Assembly (NCBI RefSeq): GCF_008064665.1
Contig: NZ_VRZA01000002.1
Location: forward strand, 620,001-684,000
DNA: 64,000 nucleotides
Direction of reading: 5' to 3'
Origin: Parahaliea maris
GTDB taxonomy: Bacteria; Pseudomonadota; Gammaproteobacteria; Pseudomonadales; Halieaceae
The notes beneath the pieces are model-generated. The model made no database searches. It saw only the letters and a program-made list of their open reading frames with translations, and was not told where the DNA came from. Each line of letters begins with the position of its first letter. Positions within the stretch are counted from its first letter, which is position 1. The position numbers and the translations under genes were made by a program. This document shows, piece by piece, positions 1 through 11,260 of this stretch.

Positions 1-1830
1 AGTGTCCAGATCTGCCCGCTGTACGGCGGCCTGTCCCTGCAGCGCCAGCAGGCCGCGATCGAACCGGCCCCCGTGGGCCGGCGCAAGGTGGTGCTGGCGA
101 CCAATATTGCCGAGACCAGCCTGACCATCGACGGCATTGATACCGTCGTGGACAGCGGCCTCGAACGGCAGGCGCTGTTCGACACCGGCACCGGCGTCAC
201 CCGCCTGGCCACCCGCCGCATTTCCCGCGCCTCGGCGGAACAGCGCGCCGGCCGGGCCGGGCGCCTGCGCCCCGGTACCTGTTACCGCCTGTGGAGCGAG
301 GAACAGCAACGCCAGTTGGTACCTCAGGCGATGCCGGAGATCCTGCAGTCCGATCTCGCGCCCCTGGCGCTCCAACTGTTGGCCTGGGGAGTCCAGGACC
401 CGCGAGAACTCGACTGGCTCGACCCGCCCCCGGCGGGACCCTATGGCCAGGCCCTGGAGGTACTTCGCGTCTGTGATGCCGTGGTCAGCCCCGTACCGGG
501 TCAGTGGCAGCTGACACCCCACGGCGTTCGCCTGGCGCAGATGCCGCTGCACCCGCGACTGGCGCATATGTTGCTGCTGGGCTGTGATATTCACGCCGCC
601 GAGGTTGCCTGCCTGCTAGCGGCGCTGCTCGCCGAGCGCAATCCGCTGGCGGGGGAGGGCACCGACCTCAATCGCACTGTCTCCGTGCTGCTGGCAGAGA
701 GCCGCTGTCCGCCAGAACTGCAGGGCTGGTATCGCCGAACCTGGGAACAGGCCCGGCGCTACGCCAGGATCTCCAGCGCGATCCACAAACCCCGGGAGGT
801 GGCGTTGCCGGTGCCGGCCGCTGAGGCCACCGGAGTGCTGCTGGCCGCCGCCTACCCCGACCGGATAGCGCGCTTGCGCCCCGGTGGTGATGGCACTCTC
901 TACCAGTTGGCCAACGGACGCAGCGCACGGCTGCCTGCGGACGACTCCCTGTGCGGTGAACCCTGGCTGGCGGTGGCTGAAGCCGGCGGCCGACAGGGCG
1001 AACGCGACGACCGGATTTTCAGCGCGGTTCCGCTGGCCGAATCGGTGTTTGCGGGGCTTCTGGCCAGCCTGGTGGTGCAGCGGGACGAGGTAACCTGGGA
1101 CGAGCGCAGCGAACGCTTCCTGGCGCAACGCGTGTACTGTGTGGGTAACATCGAACTGCGCACCGAGACCCTGACTGACGTACCCGCCGAGGCGCGCGCC
1201 CAGACCCTGCTGGGCATGTTGCGCGCACGCGGGCTCGGGGTTCTGCCCTGGACGGCACCGCTGGCCCAGTGGCGGGCGCGGGTACAGCTGCTGCATCGCC
1301 AGGCTGCCGAGGCCGGGGGTGACAACCCCTGGCCGGACCTGTCCGACGAGGCCCTGCTGGCTTCCCTCGAAGAGTGGCTTTTGCCCTGGCTGGACGGTGT
1401 CCAGCGCCTGTCCGACTTCGGCCGGCTCGATCTCAAAACCATCCTGCAGGCGCGCCTGCCCTGGCCCCTGCCGCTGGAGCTGGAGCGCCTGGCCCCGGAG
1501 CGCATTGCGGTGCCTTCCGGTTCCAGTATCGCCGTGGACTACAGCCAGTCACCGCCAGTACTGGCGGTGAAGCTGCAGGAAATGTTCGGCTGCGAAGACG
1601 GGCCACGGATCTGCAACAACAGTGTCGCCCTGTGCATTCACCTGCTGTCCCCTGCCGGGCGCCCATTGCAGGTGACCACCGACCTGCGCAGTTTCTGGGC
1701 GAACGGTTACGTTGATGTGCGCAAGGAAATGCGCGGCCGTTACCCGAAACACCCCTGGCCGGAAGACCCGGTCAACGCCGCGCCCACCCGCCATACCCGG
1801 GCCCGGCAGGCGCGGGAGGAAGCCGGCTAG
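1..1830 (+). CDS. hrpB: ATP-dependent RNA helicase HrpB, C-terminal part (5' end outside window)
   Basis: DEAH-box type helicase of the HrpB family, a cytoplasmic nucleic-acid-dependent ATPase of uncertain physiological target. The frame is open from base 1, so the 609 visible residues are the C-terminal three quarters of a protein that is usually about 810-820 residues. The Walker A and DEAH motifs are therefore missing from view. Visible are helicase motif V (ATNIAETSLTIDG, about residues 32-45) and motif VI (QRAGRAGRLRPG, about residues 78-90), then the helicase-associated region, then the long HrpB-specific C-terminal domain. That domain ends in a basic, Pro-rich stretch with RYPKHPWPEDP, typical of HrpB. 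Its stop codon overlaps the stop codon of the convergent TonB receptor gene. Identification is secure. Confidence 0.95.
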   Translation, partial: SVQICPLYGGLSLQRQQAAIEPAPVGRRKVVLATNIAETSLTIDGIDTVVDSGLERQALFDTGTGVTRLATRRISRASAEQRAGRAGRLRPGTCYRLWSEEQQRQLVPQAMPEILQSDLAPLALQLLAWGVQDPRELDWLDPPPAGPYGQALEVLRVCDAVVSPVPGQWQLTPHGVRLAQMPLHPRLAHMLLLGCDIHAAEVACLLAALLAERNPLAGEGTDLNRTVSVLLAESRCPPELQGWYRRTWEQARRYARISSAIHKPREVALPVPAAEATGVLLAAAYPDRIARLRPGGDGTLYQLANGRSARLPADDSLCGEPWLAVAEAGGRQGERDDRIFSAVPLAESVFAGLLASLVVQRDEVTWDERSERFLAQRVYCVGNIELRTETLTDVPAEARAQTLLGMLRARGLGVLPWTAPLAQWRARVQLLHRQAAEAGGDNPWPDLSDEALLASLEEWLLPWLDGVQRLSDFGRLDLKTILQARLPWPLPLELERLAPERIAVPSGSSIAVDYSQSPPVLAVKLQEMFGCEDGPRICNNSVALCIHLLSPAGRPLQVTTDLRSFWANGYVDVRKEMRGRYPKHPWPEDPVNAAPTRHTRARQAREEAG

Positions 1831-4307
1831 AAATTGTAGCCCAGGGTGATGCCGTAGGTACGCGGCTCCAGCAGGAACTGGTTGGTGGCCAGACCGACAT
1901 TCTGGTCGCCCACGTACTGCCCGGTCACGTGGTCGTCGTCGTTGAGATTGCGGCCCCAGGCCTCTGCAAACCAGCTGCGCTCGGCACTGTAGAGTGTGAG
2001 GGTGGCGTTCCAGACGTCCCATGCGTCCACGGTGTCATTGGGTGTGTTGAACACCCGGGTGTAGAACTCGTCTTGCCAGTAATAGTTGGTGCCGGCTACG
2101 AGTTCCATGCCGTTGTCGAGGGGCCACGTGTACTGCACACCCAGGTTGACCGAGAACTCGGGCGCATTGGGCAACTGGTTGCCATCCAGGTTGGCCTCGA
2201 TACCGGCGCAGGTGAGTTGCCCCTCGGGGCAGCCGGGTCCGAAGTACAGGTTGGAGTTGACGGCGTTGGCGATGAAGTCGGTGGTTCCCATCTGGTTGAT
2301 GTCGGCGGGGTCCAGGCTGGTGCCGCCGTCCATCTCGGTATCCAGCCAGGCGATATTGGCGGTGATGCGCCAGTTGGTCGTGGGCAGCCAGGCCAGCTCT
2401 CCCTCAAAACCCTGTATGGCGGCGTCAAAGTTCTCGTTGAGGCTGGTCTGCTGGGTGATCTTGGAAATCTGCAGGCCTTCGTAGTCATAGTAAAAGTAGG
2501 TCAGGTTGGCCTGCAGGGTGTTCTCCAGCAGCCGCGACTTGATCCCGACTTCAAAGGCGTTGATGTACTCGGGGTCGAAATAGGCCAGTCCCGGGTTCTG
2601 TTCCAGTAGCACCGAGTCGGCAGAGATGGGGTTGAAGCCGCCGCTTTTGTAACTGCGCGACAGGGTGGCGTAGGCCATGATGTCGTTGTTGATATCCCAG
2701 GTGGCATTGAACTTGCCAGTAGGTTCTTCCCAGGTCCCGGCAAAATCGTTGTAGCCGCCGTCCTCGGCCATGGGGTTGTCGAGGAAGCCGAGGTAGACGG
2801 TGCGCTGCCGGGCACGTTTTTCCTCCTCGGTGTAGCGCAGGCCCAGGGTCAGGCGCAGTTTGTCCGTGGCCTGCCAGTACAGTTCGCCGAATGCCGCCCA
2901 GGTCTCGAGTTCATAGCTGAGGGTGTCGTTGTCGAACAGGCGCTGCTGTTCGGGAACGCCGAAGGTGGCGCCAAACAGCTCGAGCGCAGCGGAATACACG
3001 TAGTAGTGAACTTCGCTCTGGTAGTCGAGCCAGAAGCCGCCAACCAGGAAATTCCAGTCACCCTCGAAGTCAGACGCCAGGCGTATCTCCTGGCTGACCT
3101 GTTCCGGTGTGGTGGTGGAGCGGTCACTGGAATAGGCGCGGTCCACAGGAATGGGGCCATCGGGACCGCGATCCACGGTAACCGACACCGGCCAGGGTTC
3201 AGAGGCCACGGTAAAGTCGTAGTCGTTGCGGGCATTGAGGTCTGAGTGGTGATAGCCGGTCAGCCAGGTCAGGGTGAAGTTTTCAAAATCGTGTTCCACT
3301 TCGAAGGAGGCCATCCAGTCGTCCACTTCGTAGCGGGGCTTGAAGTCCAGGTGCTGTTTGCGCGGATCATCGTTGACCACTGAATTGACGAAATCATCGT
3401 CCGGGAAGTCGAGGCCGGTGACGCTGGCCACCAGGTTGTTCACCAGGAAGCCGGTTACCGTCGCGTTGCTGTGGGTACGCTGGTTGGCCAGGCCCGATGG
3501 CAGGCAGCCAATGATGCCGTCGGGGTCGCGCAGGCAGCGCTGGTTGCTGCCGCGCATGCGGGTGGAGTCCTCTTCCATGTAATTGACCACCAGGTTCACT
3601 TCGGTGCTCTCCCCGGACCACCGGGTGGAGGAACGCAGGGCGACCATGTCGCGGCCGTCGATGTCGCCTCCGCTAAAGGTGTTGTCGACGAAGCCGTCCC
3701 GCTGCAGGGAGAATAGTGAAAAGCGCTGGGAGAAGCTGTCCCCGAGGGGCAGGTTGAGAGCGCCCTTGACCTTGACGTGGTCGTAGTTGCCAACTTCCAG
3801 GTTGATATTGCCGCCTAACTCATCTTCCGGTTTGCGAGTGATCAGGTTGATAACGCCGGCGGTGGTGTTGCGGCCATAGAGTGTGCCCTGGGGGCCGCGC
3901 AGTACCTCGACCCGCTCGGCGTCGAAGAATTCCGTCTCGAAGATCCGGCCATTGTTGAGGTAGACCCCGTTGAAGTGGGTGCCGGCGCCGCTGTCGGCTG
4001 CGGCGCCGATGGCCTGGTTGCCGATGCCCCGGATCGATATGGCGGCGGTAGTGAAGTTGTCCTTGCTCATCAGCATGTTCGGTACATTGAACTGCATGTC
4101 GAGGGATTTACTGATCAGCGCCCGGTCCAGCTCGGTGCCGCTGAAGGCGGTCACGGCAATGGGCGTGTCCTGTATCGTGGTCGCACGCTTTTCGGCGGTA
4201 ACGATGATTTCTTCCAGCATGCCGCCACTCTGCGCCAGGGAGAGTGGAGACAGTGCAGCAGTCAGCAGACTGGCGACGAACGGTGCGCCGATTGAACCTC
4301 GGGACAT
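1827..4307 (-). CDS. TonB-dependent outer-membrane receptor (first of two)
   Basis: Outer-membrane active transporter energised by TonB-ExbBD; substrate unknown. The 826 residues start with a signal peptide ending near SLAQ, followed by the TonB-box-like segment LEEIIVTAEKR (residues 31-41). The plug domain carries the signature LRGPQGTLYGRNTTAG, and a 22-strand-type barrel ends in the aromatic terminus GYNF. I chose the ATG at 4305-4307. Longer in-frame starts lie inside ygiQ sequence and would put a long charged stretch before the signal peptide. No FecR/FecI pair, periplasmic binding protein or ABC transporter is adjacent, so the ligand cannot be read from context. This subfamily is greatly expanded in marine gammaproteobacteria and sphingomonads and is not restricted to iron. 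Confidence 0.9.
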   Translation of the reverse strand: MSRGSIGAPFVASLLTAALSPLSLAQSGGMLEEIIVTAEKRATTIQDTPIAVTAFSGTELDRALISKSLDMQFNVPNMLMSKDNFTTAAISIRGIGNQAIGAAADSGAGTHFNGVYLNNGRIFETEFFDAERVEVLRGPQGTLYGRNTTAGVINLITRKPEDELGGNINLEVGNYDHVKVKGALNLPLGDSFSQRFSLFSLQRDGFVDNTFSGGDIDGRDMVALRSSTRWSGESTEVNLVVNYMEEDSTRMRGSNQRCLRDPDGIIGCLPSGLANQRTHSNATVTGFLVNNLVASVTGLDFPDDDFVNSVVNDDPRKQHLDFKPRYEVDDWMASFEVEHDFENFTLTWLTGYHHSDLNARNDYDFTVASEPWPVSVTVDRGPDGPIPVDRAYSSDRSTTTPEQVSQEIRLASDFEGDWNFLVGGFWLDYQSEVHYYVYSAALELFGATFGVPEQQRLFDNDTLSYELETWAAFGELYWQATDKLRLTLGLRYTEEEKRARQRTVYLGFLDNPMAEDGGYNDFAGTWEEPTGKFNATWDINNDIMAYATLSRSYKSGGFNPISADSVLLEQNPGLAYFDPEYINAFEVGIKSRLLENTLQANLTYFYYDYEGLQISKITQQTSLNENFDAAIQGFEGELAWLPTTNWRITANIAWLDTEMDGGTSLDPADINQMGTTDFIANAVNSNLYFGPGCPEGQLTCAGIEANLDGNQLPNAPEFSVNLGVQYTWPLDNGMELVAGTNYYWQDEFYTRVFNTPNDTVDAWDVWNATLTLYSAERSWFAEAWGRNLNDDDHVTGQYVGDQNVGLATNQFLLEPRTYGITLGYNF

Positions 4308-4392
4308 AGGCCATACTCCATTTTTTATGATTAGAACTTTGAGTATGTTGCCAAAACTAGCAGACTGGCAGCGGACTGCAAGTACAAACTTG

Positions 4393-6609
<2,217 letters not shown>

Positions 6610-6783
6610 GGGGCAGGGGGCGTGCAGCGCCCGGCTGGAAAATGGGCGGGGATTATAACCGATCGGGGCCGCCTCTGCTTTGGCAATGCTACCACTGAAT
6701 GCGGGGGGCGGCTCATGGGCGCGCCTTGCCCTTGTGGCTATACTTCAGCGGCATCGCCGTCTTGCCGCAAGGATTTACAACCT

Positions 6784-7599
6784 ATGTCATACCGCCGTTC
6801 CCTCCGCTACCTCGCCATCACCCTGACCCTGACGGTCAGCCTTGCCTCGCAGGCCCAGGAAGGTGGTTCATCGGCGGATCTCGCCAAGCAACTGAGTAAT
6901 CCGGTCGCCTCCCTGATCAGCGTGCCAATGCAGATCAACTATGACAGCAATATCGGCCCTCGCGATGACGGCGAGCGCTGGACGACGAACATCCAGCCGG
7001 TGATTCCCGTCAGTATCGGCGAGGACTGGAACCTCATATCGCGCACCATTCTGCCGGTGATTTCACAGGAGGATATCTTTCCCGGTGCCGGCAGCCAGGA
7101 CGGCATCGGTGACGTGGTGCAGAGCGTCTTTTTCTCACCCAAGGCGCCCAGTGACAGCGGCTGGATCTGGGGGGTGGGCCCGGTGCTGCTGTTGCCAACC
7201 GGTTCCGACGACCTGCTGACCGCGGACAAGTGGGGGGCCGGTCCTACCGGGGTGGCCTTGAAACAGGTCGGGCAATGGACCTTCGGGGCGCTCGCCAATC
7301 ACCTTGTGGACTTCGCCGGAGATGATGACCGGGGCGACGTCAACAGTACCTTCGTTCAGCCTTTCATTGCCTATAACACACCCACGGCCACCACGATCGC
7401 GATGAATCTGGAGACCACCTATGACTGGGAGGCCGACGAGGCCAGCGTGCCGGTTAACCTGATGGTGAACCAGGTGCTCAAGTTTGGCGGGCAACTGGTC
7501 CAGGTGGGAGCGGGCGTGCGCTACTGGCTGGAAAGCACGGATGCGGGCCCCGAGGGCTGGGGCGGCCGCATCAATCTGGTATTGCTGTTTCCGAAGTAA
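6784..7599 (+). CDS. Outer-membrane beta-barrel protein, transporter-like (MetA-pathway/neuromedin U type)
   Basis: The 271-residue predicted protein has a clear signal peptide (MSYRRSLRYLAITLTLTVSLASQAQ). After that come alternating amphipathic stretches typical of a 12-strand outer-membrane barrel, for example VPMQINYDSNIG and RTILPVISQEDIFPG. It ends with a short hydrophobic strand (INLVLLFPK). The pattern of GPVLLLPTGSDDLLTADKWGAGP followed by LANHLVDFAGDD matches the uncharacterised transporter family related to phenol-degradation meta-pathway outer-membrane proteins. An AAGGA at 6768-6772 could serve as ribosome binding site. The gene lies between two TonB receptors but is transcribed the opposite way, so it need not be functionally linked. 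Substrate unknown. Confidence 0.7.
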   Translation: MSYRRSLRYLAITLTLTVSLASQAQEGGSSADLAKQLSNPVASLISVPMQINYDSNIGPRDDGERWTTNIQPVIPVSIGEDWNLISRTILPVISQEDIFPGAGSQDGIGDVVQSVFFSPKAPSDSGWIWGVGPVLLLPTGSDDLLTADKWGAGPTGVALKQVGQWTFGALANHLVDFAGDDDRGDVNSTFVQPFIAYNTPTATTIAMNLETTYDWEADEASVPVNLMVNQVLKFGGQLVQVGAGVRYWLESTDAGPEGWGGRINLVLLFPK

Positions 7600-7611
7600 G
7601 GCTCGAGCGGC

Positions 7612-10089
7612 CTAGAAGTGGAACAGGAAGTCCATGCCCACCATGCGCGGCGGGATACGCCAGCCGGTCAGTGAGCCGATGGCATCACCGTTGTCGCCGA
7701 ACACGGTGATGACCTCCTCGTCGAACAGGTTGGTGCTCCAGGCGCTGACTTCCCAGCGTCCCCCTTCGGGCAACAGGGTCAGGCGCAGGTTGGCCAGGTC
7801 GTAGGCGTCCACTTCGCGGGTTGGGTCGTTCAGGCTTTCTACCCGTTTGTCATTCCAGGTGTAATCGAACCGGGTCTGCAGGTCGCCGAAGTCACCCAGC
7901 GCCAGGGTGTACTCCAGGGCCAGGTTGACCTTGTTCTCTGGCGTGCCCACCCGCGGTTCGCCAGTCAGGTCGTCTTCTTCCGTTTCACCGGCGGCTTCGA
8001 TGATATCGAAGTCGGTGTACTCGGTTTTCAGCCAGCTGTAGTTCCCGCTGAGAGTCAGGTTCTCTGTAAGCAACCAGAACCCCTCCAGCTCCACGCCATA
8101 GCCTTCGGCATCGGCGTTGCGCAGGTTGTAGCTGGGAATGGGTTGCCCCAGCAGCTTCAGCTCCTGCAGATTGCTGTACTCGTAGAAGAAGGCCGCGGCA
8201 TTGAACTGCAGCCGTCCGTCGAGGTAGGCCCCCTTGGTCCCGAGTTCGTAGTTGATGACTTCCTCTTCATCGTAGGAGGTGTCGATGTCCGGACCGAAGT
8301 TCAGGCTGTTGAAACCGCCGGACTTGAAGCCGGTGGCTACACTGGCGTAGCCCATCACATCGTCGGTGAAGTGGTAGTCCAGCACCAGGCGGCCGGAGAT
8401 CGCGTCCCAAGTGTCGCTCTGGCTGGTGTCCAGCACTGGCTGGCCGTTGTTGTAAAACGCCAGGCCGAAATCGGCGCCGGCAATCTGGTTCTGGTACTGG
8501 GTGAACAGGTCGAAGGACTTGTCGTCGTAGGTGTAGCGCAGGCCACCGGTGAGGTTCATGCGGTCGGTGAGGCTATAGGTGGCATCGCCGTAGATGGCGT
8601 AACTCTCGAAGGTGCCGCTGCTTTCCACCGACTCGATCCAGTCTCCGCCGGCGGCGATGCGCGGGCCCACATCCCCCAATATCTGGAACAGGCCGAGCAC
8701 CGGGTTGGTCGATAGCCCGAAGTCCTCCAGGGTGCCCTGGTCATTGAGGAAGCTCCAGATGAAGGCGGAGCTGGCGATGCCGTCCAGACCCCGATCCTTC
8801 TGGACCTGGCGGTAGCTGGGGATGATTTCACCCACCTCCGAGTTGCTGAGCCCGGATAGCCCGTCGATCTCTTCCTGTGACAGGCCGGCAAGGGCGGAGA
8901 GGAAAGCCTGGGAAGTGGCCGAAGTAGAGTTGCGCAGGATTTCCGCCCAGGCGAAGGACTCCAGCGTACTCATCTTGAATTCCGCGGTGGTCAGGTGGTC
9001 TACGCTCTCCCGGGAGTAGGCCGCCCCGGCGGTCCACATCAGGCGTTCGGTGGCACCGGAGAAGCGGAATTCCTGGGAAAAGTATTCGTTGTCGTCGGGG
9101 TTGGAGGAGGCAAAGTAATAATCCGGATTGTTGGAGCCGTCCAGGTCTTCCAGCAGTTCGGTTTCGAACTGGCGCCAGCCGGTGATGGAGGTCAGGGTGA
9201 CGTCGCCGAGGTCGTGGTTGATTTCCAGCGAGGTGGAGAACATCTCCCGCTCTTCCTTGCTGACGAAATCGTTGGCAATCTTGCCGAACACGTCGAGCTT
9301 GCGGCCGGGGTTGGCACCCTCGAACACGCTGTTGATCTGGGTGAACTGGGCACCGCCGTGCTGGTCCATTTCGCTGTATTCGACACGCCACACCACCTCG
9401 GTGTTGGTGCCGGCATCCCACAGCAGGCTGGCACGGACGCCGTCGCTGCTCTGTTCGCTCTGGTCCGGGCCGGAAATGTTCTCCAGGAAGCCGTCGCGAT
9501 TGCGGCTCACGGCGAGCAGGCGTACGGCGACGGTTTCCGACAGGGGCGTGTTGACCATGAATTCGCCGTCGAGACGGCCGTAATCGCCCACCGTGAGCTT
9601 GGCCCGGCCCTCCTGCTCAAACACCGGCGGCTGGCTGATGATGTGGATGGCACCGCCGGTGGCGTTGCGCCCGAACAGGGTGCCCTGGGGGCCCTTGAGG
9701 ACCTCGACCCGCGAAATATCTGCCAGCGCGGCTTCGGCGCCGGCACCACGGGCGGCGTAGACGCCGTCGACATAGACCGCGACAGCGGGGTCGGAACCCA
9801 CCGTCCAGTCATTGGTCTGCACACCGCGGATGGTATAGGTCGGCTGCAGGGCGTTGTCGTTGTTCATTTCTACCCCGGGGGTGAAGCGGCCGAGGTCGGT
9901 GAGGTTGCGTGCAGAGAGCTTCTCCACCGTATTTTCGGTGAATACGCTGATGGAAATCGGCACGTCCATGACATTTTCCGCCCGTTTCTGGGCGGTCACG
10001 ATAACTTCTTCCAGCACGGGCTGGGCGTAGGTGGTGGTGGAGGCAGCGGCAATGGCAGCCGCCAGGGTCTGGCGAAATAATGGTTTCAT
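7612..10089 (-). CDS. TonB-dependent outer-membrane receptor (second)
   Basis: An 825-residue receptor with signal peptide (to about residue 22, TTYAQ), TonB-box-like LEEVIVTAQKR at about 26-36, and plug signature LKGPQGTLFGRNATGG. The barrel ends in the aromatic terminus MDFLFHF. The plug contains YVDGVYAARGAGAEAALADI, the classic DGVY segment. It shares its overall class with the receptor at 1827-4307 but is clearly diverged, so the two probably take different ligands. It is transcribed convergently toward the small beta-barrel gene ending at 7599, with 12 bases between. The 115 bp upstream contains only a weak dyad (10139-10151). The ligand cannot be inferred. Confidence 0.9.
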   Translation of the reverse strand: MKPLFRQTLAAAIAAASTTTYAQPVLEEVIVTAQKRAENVMDVPISISVFTENTVEKLSARNLTDLGRFTPGVEMNNDNALQPTYTIRGVQTNDWTVGSDPAVAVYVDGVYAARGAGAEAALADISRVEVLKGPQGTLFGRNATGGAIHIISQPPVFEQEGRAKLTVGDYGRLDGEFMVNTPLSETVAVRLLAVSRNRDGFLENISGPDQSEQSSDGVRASLLWDAGTNTEVVWRVEYSEMDQHGGAQFTQINSVFEGANPGRKLDVFGKIANDFVSKEEREMFSTSLEINHDLGDVTLTSITGWRQFETELLEDLDGSNNPDYYFASSNPDDNEYFSQEFRFSGATERLMWTAGAAYSRESVDHLTTAEFKMSTLESFAWAEILRNSTSATSQAFLSALAGLSQEEIDGLSGLSNSEVGEIIPSYRQVQKDRGLDGIASSAFIWSFLNDQGTLEDFGLSTNPVLGLFQILGDVGPRIAAGGDWIESVESSGTFESYAIYGDATYSLTDRMNLTGGLRYTYDDKSFDLFTQYQNQIAGADFGLAFYNNGQPVLDTSQSDTWDAISGRLVLDYHFTDDVMGYASVATGFKSGGFNSLNFGPDIDTSYDEEEVINYELGTKGAYLDGRLQFNAAAFFYEYSNLQELKLLGQPIPSYNLRNADAEGYGVELEGFWLLTENLTLSGNYSWLKTEYTDFDIIEAAGETEEDDLTGEPRVGTPENKVNLALEYTLALGDFGDLQTRFDYTWNDKRVESLNDPTREVDAYDLANLRLTLLPEGGRWEVSAWSTNLFDEEVITVFGDNGDAIGSLTGWRIPPRMVGMDFLFHF

Positions 10090-10204
10090 TGCGGGATGCT
10101 CTGTAACAGCGTTATTGGAGTTTATGGTCGTTATAGGTCGTCAATGTGACGCTTGCCAACATTCTACTGCCGGGTCTGTGCGATTCCTAGTCTGGGGCTG
10201 GACC

Positions 10205-11047
10205 TCAGTCGCCTTCCTGGTGCAGCGCAGGCAGGTCACTGCCGCAGTATTTGCAATAGCGCGCATCCAGGTCGTGCCCGGCGCGGGAGCACTGGCTGCA
10301 GTTGCGGGTGGTGAGGTGATTGCCGCGCAGGCCCGAGGCCAGTTCGGCGGTGATAATACCGGTGGGGACGGCGATGATCGCGTAGCCGATCAGCATGCCG
10401 GTGGCTGAAATCGCGCGGCCCAGGGCGGTTACCGGCACCACATCCCCGTAGCCCACCGTGGTGATGGTGACAATGGCCCAGTAGATGCTGATGGGGATGT
10501 TGGTGAAACCACTTTCCGGGCCCTCGACCACGTACAGCAGGCAGCCGAAGATCATGGTGATGATGATCATCATCGAGAAGAATACAAAGATCTTGCGTGC
10601 GGAGCGCCGCAGGGCCCCGGCCAGCATGTTGGCTTCGTTAAGGAATGCGATCAGGCGCAGCACCCGGAAGATACGCAGGATACGCAGTAGACGTACGATC
10701 AGCAGCGAGGCCGCCTGGGGGAAAAACAGGGCGATGTACGTGGGCAGAATGGCGCACAGGTCGACCACGCCGTAGATGCTCAGCACATAGGCCTTGCGAT
10801 TGGGGGAACACCAGATGCGCACCAGGTACTCCAGGGTAAAGAGTACGGTGAAGCCCCACTCGATCTGCCAGAACAGCCAGCCCCACTCAGCGTGCAGATC
10901 CCAGATGGAATCCAGCATGACAATCAGGACGCTGGTGAGGATGATCGCAATGAGGCAGATGTCGAACCACTTCCCGGCGGGTGTCTCGGTGCCGAAGATG
11001 ATCTCGTAGAAGATCTTCTGCCGCGGTGTGAGGGTGCGAGCGGTCAT
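10205..11047 (-). CDS. Voltage-gated-type ion channel with C-terminal zinc ribbon
   Basis: Inner-membrane six-helix cation channel, probably potassium. The 280 residues include S1-S4-like helices with an Arg-rich S4 (IVRLLRILRIFRVLRLI). The S5-pore-S6 unit has selectivity filter TTVGYGD, the K+ channel signature. After S6 comes a short tail with Cx2C-x11-Cx2C (CSQC ... CKYC), a zinc-ribbon-like module. I prefer the ATG at 11045-11047. A GTG 39 bases upstream would add 13 hydrophilic residues, and neither start has a strong Shine-Dalgarno. The gene stands alone between a TonB receptor and putA. Gating ligand, if any, is unknown. Confidence 0.85.
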   Translation of the reverse strand: MTARTLTPRQKIFYEIIFGTETPAGKWFDICLIAIILTSVLIVMLDSIWDLHAEWGWLFWQIEWGFTVLFTLEYLVRIWCSPNRKAYVLSIYGVVDLCAILPTYIALFFPQAASLLIVRLLRILRIFRVLRLIAFLNEANMLAGALRRSARKIFVFFSMMIIITMIFGCLLYVVEGPESGFTNIPISIYWAIVTITTVGYGDVVPVTALGRAISATGMLIGYAIIAVPTGIITAELASGLRGNHLTTRNCSQCSRAGHDLDARYCKYCGSDLPALHQEGD

Positions 11048-11260
11048 GTTGGGGTTCGCTGACTCCGGGTAGTTCCCAGCGGTCACTATAAGGCAGCGAA
11101 CCGGTGTTATGGAACTGTTACAGAAAATCCACCTGGCCGGTCATTGTGGCTTGTGATTCGCAGCAGGAACCCCCTGCATTGAAGCGCCTGCTTGCTGTGC
11201 CTGAGCGGGAGGCGCTGGCACACGCCATGAACGATTTCATGGCGCGTGCGGACTGACGCC

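Noticed and set aside
11101-11256. Short open frames in the gap between the channel gene and putA, for example a 50-codon frame ending at 11256
   Set aside because: No ribosome site, no recognised motif, no neighbour coupling. The 213 bp gap is best left unassigned.
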